Below are positions 32,374 through 41,943 of a stretch of 50,215 nucleotides of DNA, piece after piece. The stretch comes from RUG714 sp964623515 (GTDB lineage Bacteria > Bacillota > Clostridia > Oscillospirales > Acutalibacteraceae), in assembly GCA_964623515.1 (NCBI GenBank), contig CAZURV010000013.1, forward strand, positions 1 through 50,215. Reading direction: 5' to 3'. The notes below the pieces were generated by a model. The model ran no database searches, had not been told where the DNA came from, and was given only the letters and a program-made list of their open reading frames with translations. A program made the translations under genes and the position numbers. Each line of letters starts with the position of its first letter. Position 1 is the first letter of the stretch.

Positions 32374-33492
32374 ATGAGAGGGAACAATGTTTTGGGAATC
32401 ATATTCTCAAATTCACACGATGAATCCATCAGTGAAATGACAGATGTACGGACAATGGGCTCTATTCCTTTCGGCGGAAGATATCGTCTCATAGATTTTC
32501 CTCTGTCATCCATGGTAAACGCCTCTATTTCAAAAGTCGGTGTTATCTGTAAGGCGAACTATCAGTCTCTTATGGATCATCTCGGAACAGGAAAACCGTG
32601 GGATTTGTCAAGGAAAACAAACGGATTGTTTCTCCTTCCGCCGTTCAATTTCGGTTCAAGCGGTATTTACGGTTCACGCATTGAAGCGCTTAACGGAATC
32701 CTTAATTTTATTTCACAGAGCGATGAAAAGTACGTGGTTATGACCGACAGCAACCTCGTTGCCAACGTTGACTACAAGGCTCTTTTTGATTTTCATGAAG
32801 AATCGGGAGCGGATATAACCCTCGTAACGGCATACGGCAAAGCGCCGTCAAATGTCAACAATATGCTCACTTATGATATCGCCGAAGACGGAAGAATAAA
32901 ATCCGCAAGCTTTAACCTTAAGCCCGGAACCTACAGCGACTATAACCTGAACATTTACGTTCTGGAAAAATACCTCCTGCTGAGAATCATTGCAGACGGC
33001 ATGGCAAAAACAAATCCGGACTGGCAGAAAAACGCAATCATTGCGAATATTGATAAACTGCGCATTTATGCTTATAAACACAAAGGCTACTGCTCTATGA
33101 TTGACAGTATGTCGTCCTATTTCAGCATAAATATGGATTTGCTTTCCTATACAAACCGTAAGCAACTTTTTAACGAAGAGCGTCCGATTTTCACCAAAAC
33201 AAAAGATTCAATGCCCACAAGATACGGACTTGACAGCAGTGCCTCAAAATGTTTCGTGGCGGACGGATGCGTAATTGAGGGAGAAGTTGAAAACTGTATT
33301 ATTTTCAGAAACGTAACCGTTTCAAAAGGTGCGTCTGTCAAAAACTGCATTATCATGCAGGATACTTTTATAGGGGAAAATTCAAAAGTTGAATATTCCA
33401 TTCTTGATAAGGAAGTTGTAATTAAACCGAATAAAGTACTATGTGGCGCTGACAGCTATCCGATATATGTAGGCAAAGGCACAACAATTTAA
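32374..33492 (+). CDS. glgD: GlgD, non-catalytic partner of GlgC
   Basis: 372 aa. GlgC-like but its opening is NVLGIIFSNSHDESISEMTD, so the Gly-rich nucleotide loop GGxGxRL is absent; GGRYRLIDFPLSSMVNASIS remains. In Firmicutes such GlgD subunits form a heterocomplex that boosts GlgC activity. Ends with a beta-helix. Starts 3 bp after glgC stop with an AAAGGAGG site. Confidence 0.93.
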   Translation: MRGNNVLGIIFSNSHDESISEMTDVRTMGSIPFGGRYRLIDFPLSSMVNASISKVGVICKANYQSLMDHLGTGKPWDLSRKTNGLFLLPPFNFGSSGIYGSRIEALNGILNFISQSDEKYVVMTDSNLVANVDYKALFDFHEESGADITLVTAYGKAPSNVNNMLTYDIAEDGRIKSASFNLKPGTYSDYNLNIYVLEKYLLLRIIADGMAKTNPDWQKNAIIANIDKLRIYAYKHKGYCSMIDSMSSYFSINMDLLSYTNRKQLFNEERPIFTKTKDSMPTRYGLDSSASKCFVADGCVIEGEVENCIIFRNVTVSKGASVKNCIIMQDTFIGENSKVEYSILDKEVVIKPNKVLCGADSYPIYVGKGTTI

Positions 33493-33588
33493 CAGGAAAA
33501 ACAGTAAAACAGTCATTTCAAAGCGGAACAGAAAAAAAGCATCTCTATGACTTTGCTTTGTTTTGCTTTGAGCAGAAGGAGATAAACA

Positions 33589-35010
33589 ATGAAAGTTTTA
33601 TATGCAGCCAGCGAGGCTTTGCCGTTTGTAGCCTCCGGCGGACTTGCAGATGTAGCGGGAAGCCTGCCGTTTGCACTTAGAAAAAGATTTGTAGGGGTTC
33701 GCGTAGTTATGCCGCTTTACGGTAAAATTTCGCAGGAAATGAGAAGCAAGATGAAATATGTCTGCAATTTTCCTGTTCCCGTTTCATGGCGTATGCAGTA
33801 CTGCGGACTTTTTGAAGCGCATATAGGCGGAGTTATCTATTATTTTCTTGACAATGAATACTATTTTAAACGCGATAATCTTTACGGTTATTATGACGAC
33901 GCGGAAAGATTCACATTCTTTTCGCGCGCTATTCTTGAAATGCTTGACCACATTGATTTTAAGCCCGATATTATAAACTGCAATGACTGGCAGACCGCAC
34001 TCGTTCCCGTTTATTACAGCCTTTATTATGCAAATAAGGAAAAATACTGGGGAATCAAAACCGTATTTACTATTCACAATATTCAGTATCAGGGACAATA
34101 CGGAATGGATATTCTCGGTGATATTGTGGGGATAGACGAATACAACAAGTCTATCATTGAATACGATGGCTGTGTAAACTTTATGAAAGGTGCGATTGAA
34201 ACCGCAAATGCCGTTTCAACCGTTTCGAACAGTTATTCCAATGAAATTCTGGACCCATGGTACTCCCATGGACTTGATACCATACTGAAACAGCGTTCCT
34301 ATAAGCTCCACGGTATTCTCAACGGTATTGATTACGAGAATTACAATCCCGAAACAGATGAAAATATCGCGCAGAATTACAATATCCATTCTTTCCGCGG
34401 CGGAAAAGCTGCCTGTAAAAAAGCGCTTCAAGAGGAAATGGGACTTCCCGTCAGAGCGGACGTACCGGTAATCGGCATTGTATCGCGCCTTGTAAGCCAC
34501 AAAGGGCTTGATTTAATCAAAGGCGTTCTGGAAGAGCTTATCAACACGGAAGACGTGCAGATTGTTCTTCTAGGCTCAGGTGATAAGGAATATGAAGACT
34601 TTTTCCGCTACATTCAAGGTAAATATCCCGATAAATGTGCGGTAACTATCGGTTTTATCCCTCCGCTTTCCAGAAGAATTTATGCCGGCGCAGATTTGTT
34701 TCTGATGCCCAGCAAGAGCGAACCCTGCGGACTTTCGCAGATGGTTGCGCTTCGATATGGAACAATTCCCATAGTCCGCGAAACAGGCGGTTTGAGAGAT
34801 TCTATCAAGGACAGCGGTGACGGAGACGGCAACGGTTTCACTTTTCAAACTTATAACGCGCACGATATGCTTTTTACAATTAAACGCGCAATCGCCGGTT
34901 ATCACGCCGAAGGATGGGATATTCTCGTGAAGCGTGCAATGGAAAGCGATAACACCTGGGGAAAAAGTGCAAATGAATACATTAAGATGTATAAATCTTT
35001 ATTAAAATAA
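33589..35010 (+). CDS. glgA: Glycogen (starch) synthase
   Basis: 473 aa. GT5 enzyme extending alpha-1,4-glucan from ADP-glucose. N-terminal loop is VASGGLADVAGSLPFALR rather than the classic KTGGL, a variation seen in clostridial relatives. C-terminal GT-B motif: PSKSEPCGLSQMVALRYGTI. Follows glgD after 96 bp with AGAAGGAG. Last gene of the operon. Confidence 0.95.
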   Translation: MKVLYAASEALPFVASGGLADVAGSLPFALRKRFVGVRVVMPLYGKISQEMRSKMKYVCNFPVPVSWRMQYCGLFEAHIGGVIYYFLDNEYYFKRDNLYGYYDDAERFTFFSRAILEMLDHIDFKPDIINCNDWQTALVPVYYSLYYANKEKYWGIKTVFTIHNIQYQGQYGMDILGDIVGIDEYNKSIIEYDGCVNFMKGAIETANAVSTVSNSYSNEILDPWYSHGLDTILKQRSYKLHGILNGIDYENYNPETDENIAQNYNIHSFRGGKAACKKALQEEMGLPVRADVPVIGIVSRLVSHKGLDLIKGVLEELINTEDVQIVLLGSGDKEYEDFFRYIQGKYPDKCAVTIGFIPPLSRRIYAGADLFLMPSKSEPCGLSQMVALRYGTIPIVRETGGLRDSIKDSGDGDGNGFTFQTYNAHDMLFTIKRAIAGYHAEGWDILVKRAMESDNTWGKSANEYIKMYKSLLK

Positions 35011-35056
35011 AACTTAATTTGTACTCGGCAAATTATATTTGTGATGGCTCATCAAA

Positions 35057-35096
35057 CAGGCGAAAGAACAATCTTTCGCCTGTTTTTATTTTTATG
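35057..35096 (+). terminator. glgBCDA terminator
   Basis: CAGGCGAAAGA-ACAA-TCTTTCGCCTG hairpin followed by TTTTTATTTTT. Confidence 0.92.
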
Positions 35097-35159
35097 TTGA
35101 CAGGAAATATAATAGAAAAATGCGCTACATAAAGTCCTTCATTTTTTTGATTATCTCTG

Positions 35160-35350
35160 ATGAACGATACCCACAATCCGAATTACATGATGCACACAGT
35201 AAACGGTGAAGATATTTATACGTTTCATCAATATAAGCCGTTCCGAACGGAATAAGCATTGCTGTGCAAGTCAGCGTTTACGGCGTTAAATATATAGCTG
35301 AACGCGCGTTGGCTGATTTATCCGAATATGATTATTGTGAAATTATCTGA
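35160..35350 (+). pseudogene. Frameshifted short coding remnant
   Basis: Frame one reads MNDTHNPNYMMHTVNGEDIY then TFHQYKPFRTE-stop (35160-35255); shifted one frame it goes on as SIAVQVSVYGVKYIAERALA, DLSEYDYCEII-stop (to about 35350). The joined chain looks like one small protein broken by a frameshift. The family was not identified. The remaining 35097-35440 sequence holds no other recognisable gene. Confidence 0.4.
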
Positions 35351-35440
35351 ACAATACAATTTTCAATAATCCGGGCTGATACCCAAATTTATTGCAAAAG
35401 AAGAATTTTAACAATAAAGTTTCTGACCCCTTTATGACAA

Positions 35441-35477
35441 AGAAAAGGAACTGTCACACAAGACAGCTCCTTTTCTT
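35441..35477 (-). terminator. argGH terminator
   Basis: Minus-strand AAAGGAGCTGTC-TTGTGT-GACAGTTCCTTT hairpin followed by TTCTTT, about 30 bp after the argH stop. Confidence 0.85.
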
Positions 35478-35507
35478 TTCAATCTGCTTCATAGATTTTT
35501 CGCTTGC

Positions 35508-36884
35508 TTAAGCAAGCTTATTTTTTACAAACTCAATCTGAGCAGTTACGGAACTTGGACTTGTTCCGCCTTTTGAAATCCTCTTTTCCACGCAAGCGGA
35601 AAGAGAAATAAAAGCAAATAAATCCTTTTCAAATAATTCCGAAAACTTCTTATATTCGGATATATCCATTGTTTCCAGAACCTTATTATTATCGATACAG
35701 TATGCAACAATTTCTCCGGTTATCTTATATGCACTTCTGAACGGCATTCCCTTTTTGGTGAGATAATCCGCAAGATCAGTTGCGTTTATGAAACCTTTCT
35801 GCGCAGCCGAAAGCATATTGTCTTTTAATACATTCATTGTTTCAATCATCGGTGCAAACACTTTAAGGCACATTTTCACCGTTTCCGCACTGTCGAAAAC
35901 CGCTTCCTTGTCCTCCTGCATATCTTTGTTATACGCTAACGGAAGTCCTTTAAGCATCGTAAGTACAGCCAAAAGATTACCATATACCCTGCCGGTTTTC
36001 CCGCGCACAAGTTCAGCCATATCCGGATTTTTTTTCTGCGGCATAATGGAAGACCCCGTTGTAAAACTGTCGTCCAGTTCGATAAACTTAAATTCCCAAC
36101 TTGACCATAAAATGATTTCTTCCGAAAGCCTTGATAGATGCATCATCAGCGTGGAATAAGCGCTCATCAGTTCAATGCAGAAATCCCTGTCTGAAACGCC
36201 GTCAATACTGTTCATGCAAACGCTTTCGAAACCGAGTTTTTTCGCTTCAAAATCCCTGTCGGTATTATATGTAGTGCCTGCAAGAGCGCATGAACCGATT
36301 GGACTTACATTCATCCTTTTCAGCGCGTCTTTCATCCTTGAAATATCGCGCAACAGCATCATGGCATATGTCATAAGATGATGCCCGAAAGTTATCGGCT
36401 GTGCCCGCTGAAGATGCGTATAACCAGGCATGATTGTTTCCTTATTCTCCTCAGCCTTAAGCAGAAGCGCCTGCGTCAGCTTAACCGTCAGTGATATGAT
36501 CTCTTCGGTCTCGTCACGTAAATACATCCTTAAATCAAGGGCAACTTGATCATTCCTGCTTCTTGCCGTATGAAGTTTTTTCCCGGTATCTCCGATTCTT
36601 GCAGTTAATTCCTGCTCGATAAACATATGAATATCTTCACAGGAAAAATCAATTTCCAGTTCTCCGCTTTCTATATCTTTTAGAATACCTTCAAGCCCCT
36701 TAATGAGAGCATCGGCATCTTCTTTACTGATGATTCCCTGTGCGCCGAGCATTGCGGCATGCGCTGCGGAACCCTCAATATCCTGTTTGTACATTTTGCA
36801 GTCAAACTGTATGGAAGAATTAAAGTCATCAGCTATCTTATTGAGCTGTTTGTGAAATCTTCCCTCCCACATTTTAGACTTCAT
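35508..36884 (-). CDS. argH: Argininosuccinate lyase
   Basis: 458 aa. Cleaves argininosuccinate to arginine and fumarate. Fumarase-superfamily signature GSSIMPQKKNPDMAELVRG, with HTARSRNDQVALDLRMYLRD and TPGYTHLQRAQPITFGHH-like region present. Follows argG by 23 bp; AAAGGAGGG site. Last step of arginine synthesis. Confidence 0.95.
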   Translation of the reverse strand: MKSKMWEGRFHKQLNKIADDFNSSIQFDCKMYKQDIEGSAAHAAMLGAQGIISKEDADALIKGLEGILKDIESGELEIDFSCEDIHMFIEQELTARIGDTGKKLHTARSRNDQVALDLRMYLRDETEEIISLTVKLTQALLLKAEENKETIMPGYTHLQRAQPITFGHHLMTYAMMLLRDISRMKDALKRMNVSPIGSCALAGTTYNTDRDFEAKKLGFESVCMNSIDGVSDRDFCIELMSAYSTLMMHLSRLSEEIILWSSWEFKFIELDDSFTTGSSIMPQKKNPDMAELVRGKTGRVYGNLLAVLTMLKGLPLAYNKDMQEDKEAVFDSAETVKMCLKVFAPMIETMNVLKDNMLSAAQKGFINATDLADYLTKKGMPFRSAYKITGEIVAYCIDNNKVLETMDISEYKKFSELFEKDLFAFISLSACVEKRISKGGTSPSSVTAQIEFVKNKLA

Positions 36885-36907
36885 ATGAATTGCCCTCCTT
36901 TCGGATT

Positions 36908-38143
36908 TTACTTATCAACACCCGCTTTTTGTTTCATCTTCGCATAAACTGTTGCCGGCAGACCGTAAAGATTAATAAATCCTGCGGAGTCTTTCTGATC
37001 GTATACTTCATCTTCATCAAATGTCGCAACTTCTTCATCGTAAAGCGAATACGAAGAACTTACGCCTGCATTTATCATATTCCCTTTATAAAGTTTCAGT
37101 TTCACATCCCCTGTAACGGTTTTCTGCGTTTCGTCAATAAATGCCTGCAAAGCCTCGCGGAGAGGAGTCCACCATTTTCCGAAATACAAAACTTCTGCAA
37201 ATTTAATGCCAACAAGTTCTTTATAGTGCGCCGTATCACGATCAAGCGTTATTGTTTCAAGCACCTGATGCGCTCTGTAAAGAATGGCCGCTCCCGGATT
37301 TTCATAAACGCCGCGACTTTTCATACCAACCAGACGGTTTTCAACAAGGTCATCAATTCCGATGCCGTTTTTGCCGCCTATTTCATTAAGCTTTTTCACA
37401 ATTTCCACACTTCCGAGCTTTTCCCCATTAACCATCGTTGGTACCCCTTGTTCAAAATGAACAGTAACGTATTCGGGTTCGTCCGGAGCAAGTTCGGGGC
37501 AAATTCCCATTTCAAGAAATCCGTCTTTTTTATACTGCGGTTCATTCATCGGATCTTCAAGGTCAAGTCCCTCGTGCGATAAATGCCATATATTTTTATC
37601 TTTAGAATAATTTGTTTCCCTTGTTATTTTTAAAGGCACATTATGCGCCTGTGCATAATCAATTTCTTCCTCACGCGATTTTAATTCCCACTCTCTCCAC
37701 GGCGCAATAATCGGCATATCGGGAGCAAACGCCTTAATCGCCATTTCAAAACGCACCTGATCGTTTCCTTTTCCTGTACATCCGTGACAGATTGCATCAA
37801 CGTTTTCTTCTTTTGCAATTTCAACGAGACGCTTTCCGATAATCGGCCTTGCAAGCGCAGTGCCGAGCAGATAGTCGCCTTCATATTTGGCATTTGCCTT
37901 AACGGCCTCAAACGCAACGTCTTCAATAAATTCCTTTGTGAGATCTTCAACATAAAGCTTGCTTGCACCCGTTTTTATGGCTTTGTCCTCAAGTCCGTCA
38001 AGCTCTCCCGCCTGGCCCACATTGCCGCTGACCGCAACAACCTCGCAGTTGTTGTAATTTTCTTTCAGCCAGGGGATAATGATGGAAGTATCCAGCCCTC
38101 CGCTGTATGCCAGCAAAACCTTTTTAATATTTTTTTTGTCCAT
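36908..38143 (-). CDS. argG: Argininosuccinate synthase
   Basis: 411 aa. Joins citrulline and aspartate with ATP. LAYSGGLDTSIIIPWLKEN is the PP-loop; GCTGKGNDQVRFEM and SPTRVTF-class region is replaced by family-typical SRGVYENPGAAILY. Full length. Strong GGAG site and the arginine-boxed promoter upstream. Operon with argH. Confidence 0.95.
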   Translation of the reverse strand: MDKKNIKKVLLAYSGGLDTSIIIPWLKENYNNCEVVAVSGNVGQAGELDGLEDKAIKTGASKLYVEDLTKEFIEDVAFEAVKANAKYEGDYLLGTALARPIIGKRLVEIAKEENVDAICHGCTGKGNDQVRFEMAIKAFAPDMPIIAPWREWELKSREEEIDYAQAHNVPLKITRETNYSKDKNIWHLSHEGLDLEDPMNEPQYKKDGFLEMGICPELAPDEPEYVTVHFEQGVPTMVNGEKLGSVEIVKKLNEIGGKNGIGIDDLVENRLVGMKSRGVYENPGAAILYRAHQVLETITLDRDTAHYKELVGIKFAEVLYFGKWWTPLREALQAFIDETQKTVTGDVKLKLYKGNMINAGVSSSYSLYDEEVATFDEDEVYDQKDSAGFINLYGLPATVYAKMKQKAGVDK

Positions 38144-38183
38144 TTTTTACTGCTCCTTTTCTGCTTTTTGAGTTTGCCTGATT

Positions 38184-38212
38184 ATTATACAGCATAAATA
38201 TTCATTGTTCAA
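38184..38212 (-). promoter_or_regulatory. argGH promoter with embedded ArgR box
   Basis: Minus-strand TTGAAC (38212-38207), 17-bp spacer, TATAAT (38189-38184). The spacer contains AATGAATATTTATGCT (about 38206-38191), close to the Bacillus-type arginine box, so bound ArgR would block polymerase directly. Confidence 0.8.
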
Positions 38213-38229
38213 GTCCTTATATGCAAAAA

Positions 38230-38284
38230 AATGAATAAAAATTGCACGTTCATGCATATTGTTTTGTATAAAAATGCATATAAA
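38230..38284. promoter_or_regulatory. Two upstream ArgR boxes
   Basis: AATGAATAAAAATTGCAC (about 38230-38247) matches the arginine-box consensus almost fully; TTGTATAAAAATGCATATAA (about 38264-38283) is a second, weaker match. With the promoter box they make a three-site cluster, as used for cooperative hexamer binding. ArgR itself is not in the window. Confidence 0.65.
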
Positions 38285-38344
38285 TCAACTTTATACAGAG
38301 CTGACCCTGCCTTTTATCGACTGTCTGCCGAAATTTCAAAATAC

Positions 38345-38378
38345 AAAACGACGGCGGTAAAATCCGCCGTCGTTTTAA
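38345..38378 (-). terminator. Terminator of the class D-like sortase operon
   Basis: Minus strand AAAACGACGGCGG-ATTTTA-CCGCCGTCGTTTT, with a T-run made by the hairpin end; 20 bp after the stop at 38399. Confidence 0.85.
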
Positions 38379-38398
38379 CACTTATTCAACCGAAGCCA

Positions 38399-39409
38399 TC
38401 AGTTGTTTCCGCTTTCATTATTATTCTCAATAAAATCAATGATATTCTGGTGATGTTCAACAGACGGCTTACTCTTTGCTTTATGTGAATATTTCTGAAT
38501 AAGCTGCGCCCTTTTCTTTTCGGTAAAGTAAAGGAACACAACGCCTGCTATAAAGAACAAAATTCCTGCTACCGCTACCGCCTTTACAAACTCATCTGCC
38601 AAACCGTCAATAACAAGAGTAAACTGCTTCGGCGTTATGGCAACGTTTTTATAGAATCCGTTAAAGTACATCACTGCCGCAAACATCAAAGACAGGAAAG
38701 ATACTGCCCAAGACATATTGCACAGCGCACGGTATCCCCGATGAATATACTTCTTATTTATTCTGATTAAAACTATCACAGCCGCACCGATAGCAACAAT
38801 CAACGCAGTGTGTATATATAATGTATATCCTCTTGCCGTATATCTGAATTTCAGAAAGTCGAGCCAAAGAGGCAGATTTATATTATCCTTGTAAATTTCA
38901 TAAATTCTTTCTATAAAATTATCAATCCGCTGTTCAAGTTCATCCGTTATTGTAATATTCTCCGAGCGGAACTGCTTATAAATATTTTCTTTTATTGTTT
39001 CACGGCGCCCCTCAAAATCGAATTCATCAAGAATGCCGTCCTCATTATTGGCAAAAATCGTCATATCGGTCGCCACATAACTTACGTTAATAGAATCCGT
39101 TATGCACTCCATATCAACACCGTTTGCAACCGCCAAATTTTCAATCTCCGCGTAAACGTTTTCAAAAACCATCTGATAGTTCTTCTCGTTACACATATAT
39201 TTACGAATATTGGAATTGCTGAATACCGACAAATAGACCGCGTTAATTAAAATAGAAAGAAAACAAACCCCGGTTAAAAAAGCAACAAGCAGAGCAGTGA
39301 ATATTTTCCTTCTCTGGTCTTTTCTCGACTTATCCTTCAGTGGTCTGTTTCTTGAATATTTTGATTTATAGCTTGTATAAACATAATTTCCCGTTCTGTT
39401 ACTTGCCAT
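38399..39409 (-). CDS. Membrane protein of unknown function beside sortase
   Basis: 336 aa. One N-terminal membrane helix (IFTALLVAFLTGVCFLSILI), a soluble region of about 120 residues and then about three membrane helices (TLYIHTALIVAIGAAVIVLI, WAVSFLSLMFAAVMYF, AVAVAGILFFIAGVVFLYFT), with a polar C-tail. N-terminus is Lys/Arg-rich and cytosolic. No family recognised. Overlaps the sortase stop by one base; a transport or scaffold partner is possible. Confidence 0.65.
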   Translation of the reverse strand: MASNRTGNYVYTSYKSKYSRNRPLKDKSRKDQRRKIFTALLVAFLTGVCFLSILINAVYLSVFSNSNIRKYMCNEKNYQMVFENVYAEIENLAVANGVDMECITDSINVSYVATDMTIFANNEDGILDEFDFEGRRETIKENIYKQFRSENITITDELEQRIDNFIERIYEIYKDNINLPLWLDFLKFRYTARGYTLYIHTALIVAIGAAVIVLIRINKKYIHRGYRALCNMSWAVSFLSLMFAAVMYFNGFYKNVAITPKQFTLVIDGLADEFVKAVAVAGILFFIAGVVFLYFTEKKRAQLIQKYSHKAKSKPSVEHHQNIIDFIENNNESGNN

Positions 39410-40131
39410 TATTTATCCGTAGCCTCCAATCCCTTAACGGCAGGACCGGATACCTTTTTACAGGTAACAAAAAGCCGTTTATTTGTATCGCCGGCCATCT
39501 TTTCAAACGGATAGCAAGTATAAAGAATCAATGTTTCCTCATCAGAATCCAAATCTATTATATCCAGATTTTCCTCCGTGTCTTCATCTTTAATGCTGTT
39601 AACGGAAATATCCTCGGCTTTATAAACGAACGTTCCGTAAGACGTTAAAACCGTAAATTCATCGCCTTTTTGGCAATTCTTTAAGCCTGAAAAATAAGTT
39701 GAATTATGGGCGGCAACCAGAATGGTTGAGCCGTATCCCGGCAGGGATGATCCGGTATGCTGCCCTGCTCCTGCCTTAAGAACCGCAATTCCGTCTCCGA
39801 AATACAAATCGGCTTTTATTCCAAGCTTCTTGCAGATGATTTCTCCGTATTTCTGATTAACCGAAGGTACTCTGATGCTGCTGTTTGGAATCTCACCGCT
39901 TGTAACATCGGATGTGCCGCTGTATACAGAATCCAATTTCAGCGTATCGGCTTTAGAATCCATTATTTCCAAAATCTGTGCATAATAACTGCCTTTAAAA
40001 TGAACAACAACAAGCACAGCAAGCAAAATCAAAACGGCAAGCGAAGCCGGCAGAAAAAAATATGCCAGTTTTCTCTTCAGTCTTCTTCTGCGCGTTTTTT
40101 TTATTTTTAAAGCCTTATCCGTTGTACTCAT
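39409..40131 (-). CDS. Sortase, class D-like
   Basis: 240 aa. N-terminal RRR-rich start and membrane helix (LAYFFLPASLAVLILLAVLVV), then a beta-barrel with catalytic His in LVAAHNSTYFSGLKNCQKGD, Cys206 in ILYTCYPF and Arg219 in KRLFVTCK. Catalytic triad seems intact. Between two unknown membrane proteins and without a substrate carrying a sorting signal in the operon. Overlaps both neighbours. Confidence 0.82.
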   Translation of the reverse strand: MSTTDKALKIKKTRRRRLKRKLAYFFLPASLAVLILLAVLVVVHFKGSYYAQILEIMDSKADTLKLDSVYSGTSDVTSGEIPNSSIRVPSVNQKYGEIICKKLGIKADLYFGDGIAVLKAGAGQHTGSSLPGYGSTILVAAHNSTYFSGLKNCQKGDEFTVLTSYGTFVYKAEDISVNSIKDEDTEENLDIIDLDSDEETLILYTCYPFEKMAGDTNKRLFVTCKKVSGPAVKGLEATDK

Positions 40132-40727
40132 CTTTCTGCCCTGTTTTTTTGTATATATATCATAAACACTGAAACAGCCGCAACTGAAAGAACAGCCGCC
40201 GCAAGCAACACATATTCAATATTTCGATTGCTTTCCGATTCACCCGCCTCAACAAGGATATCTTTATAATTCTGACTGAAAATGATTTTTCCGTCCTTGT
40301 CGGACACCACAAATATATCCTGCGTTGAATCATAGGAATATTTTAAATTCAAACTCAGGCATACGTCCTTGGTGGCAGATATAAGGCTGGCTTTCAGTCC
40401 ATCTGATATGCTTGCCCAATCATACGTATCCAGCGTTTTTTTGTTTGACAGTGCTATCTCGTTCAGACTTTGTATACTGTTGCCCGCAACATCTGCCTGC
40501 TCGGCTGTTAAATCAACGCCGTCCCAATTAAAATAATTCCTCAGTCCGTTTATATAACTCTGTTTCAAACTATTATTCGTTGCCGTGATAAAAGCGCATT
40601 CGCCAAGCTTATCCAGCACGTCCTGTTCGGCGCTGTTTATTCCCGAAGCACAATAACCCGTAACGGAAACCAAAGCCATAAGCAAAGTTACCGTCAAAGC
40701 CGAAAAAAACAATTTTACCGTTTTCAC
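40128..40727 (-). CDS. Secreted/membrane-anchored protein of unknown function beside sortase
   Basis: 199 aa. Signal peptide (LFFSALTVTLLMALVSVTGY, cleavage near CAS), soluble helical domain (AEQDVLDKLGECAFITATNN ... ), then C-terminal helix (YVLLAAAVLSVAAVSVFMIY) and a charged tail QKNRAER. No LPxTG-like motif precedes the helix, so it is not an obvious sortase substrate. Start overlaps by four bases downstream. First gene of the three-gene operon. Confidence 0.68.
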   Translation of the reverse strand: MKTVKLFFSALTVTLLMALVSVTGYCASGINSAEQDVLDKLGECAFITATNNSLKQSYINGLRNYFNWDGVDLTAEQADVAGNSIQSLNEIALSNKKTLDTYDWASISDGLKASLISATKDVCLSLNLKYSYDSTQDIFVVSDKDGKIIFSQNYKDILVEAGESESNRNIEYVLLAAAVLSVAAVSVFMIYIQKNRAER

Positions 40728-40813
40728 GCCTGTCTCCCTCTGTTAAGCCGTTAATTATAAAATTATACTAACACGTTATTTTTACATTGTCAATAATACA
40801 AAAGATGTATTTA

Positions 40814-41644
40814 TCAATCCTTGCTACTGAAAGAAACTCCGGCACCGAACCGCCTTTTATATTTTGCTTTCATTATATATACAGTCCCTGCAATTCCGCC
40901 CAAAACAGCAGCGATTATATCCCCCATTGTGTCATACAAAGAAGAATTAATATCCGAAGTGGAAAGCGCTTTCCCGAATATTGCAAATCCGTTTTTAAGC
41001 GTTTCGCTGTTTTCGGGATTTAATAAATTCCCGGCGGCGTCTTTAAAGGTTACCATTCCGCCGTTTTGCGCCCAGTTGGCAATCAGTCGCTCATACCGAA
41101 TCTGCATATTGGAACCAAGCAGGCAATCCACGCTGAATTCCCAAATCTCCCATAACACCGCCATAAAGAACACAAACATAACGGTAAACATTACTGCCGC
41201 CGGTTTGCTTATGCTTGCCGGATGCTTACCGTTCATTGCGACAAAGATTTCATACCCTCCTATGGCGCTGATAACTCCGCTCCATATATGCATCACCAAA
41301 TCAAACCACCAGAATCTTTCATAAAAATAAAGATAAGAACCAACACAACAGGCAACAAGAATCAGCGTCATAAGCCATGTTTGAACGGTATAATCAAGCC
41401 TGCCTATCCATGATTTTCGACCGAAAACGAAAAATATTTCCCAAATAAACGACAGACCTAAAGCAGCAAGCGCCTGCGCAAATTTTGTTCCGCCGTCCGG
41501 CTTGTACAAGTTGCTTGTTTCCGGCATCAGAAAAAAGAGCGCGTAACAAGCACACACAATCAGTAGGATCCTCGTTATCCACCAAAAAACCAGATGCGCA
41601 CGGGGAACAAGCGCCGATATTGTAGCTATTCTTTTCTTTCTCAT
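40814..41644 (-). CDS. YjdF/DUF2238-like membrane protein
   Basis: 276 aa with about six hydrophobic segments. FWWFDLVMHIWSGVISAIGG, VLWEIWEFSVDCLLGSNMQI and LYDTMGDIIAAVLGGIAGTV recall the conserved D-H-G and D-T-x-x-D elements of the DUF2238 family. The function of the family is unknown. Independent gene on the minus strand. Confidence 0.65.
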   Translation of the reverse strand: MRKKRIATISALVPRAHLVFWWITRILLIVCACYALFFLMPETSNLYKPDGGTKFAQALAALGLSFIWEIFFVFGRKSWIGRLDYTVQTWLMTLILVACCVGSYLYFYERFWWFDLVMHIWSGVISAIGGYEIFVAMNGKHPASISKPAAVMFTVMFVFFMAVLWEIWEFSVDCLLGSNMQIRYERLIANWAQNGGMVTFKDAAGNLLNPENSETLKNGFAIFGKALSTSDINSSLYDTMGDIIAAVLGGIAGTVYIMKAKYKRRFGAGVSFSSKD

Positions 41645-41845
41645 TATTTAAATCCCTCATATAACACAAAATGCAATATTGCTTCAAGCTTTAGATTCTG
41701 ACAAAAACAATCAAAATATTTTATCATTTTTTTTCCTTTTTTTCAAGTATTTTTTTCAAACTGCGTTTGTTTGTTGAGTAAACCACCTTCCTTTACTGAA
41801 AGTATTCCATGCCGCATGCCCCTCTTATGCCAAAATAAAAAAGTA

Positions 41846-41874
41846 TTGAAAATAAAGATATTTCCATATATAAT
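41846..41874 (+). promoter_or_regulatory. Promoter of the Fe-S scaffold/GGGtGRT pair
   Basis: TTGAAA (41846-41851), 17-bp spacer, TATAAT (41869-41874); about 65 bp before the gene. The remainder of 41645-41890 shows nothing else. Confidence 0.75.
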
Positions 41875-41943
41875 GATATATAGCATACTTTGCTTAACTT
41901 AGAAAATAATAAAAAGGATTTCACGAAAGGAGTACTTTTAAAA

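Noticed and set aside
36890..37582. 230-aa plus frame opposite argG
   Set aside because: Shadow of a certain argininosuccinate synthase.
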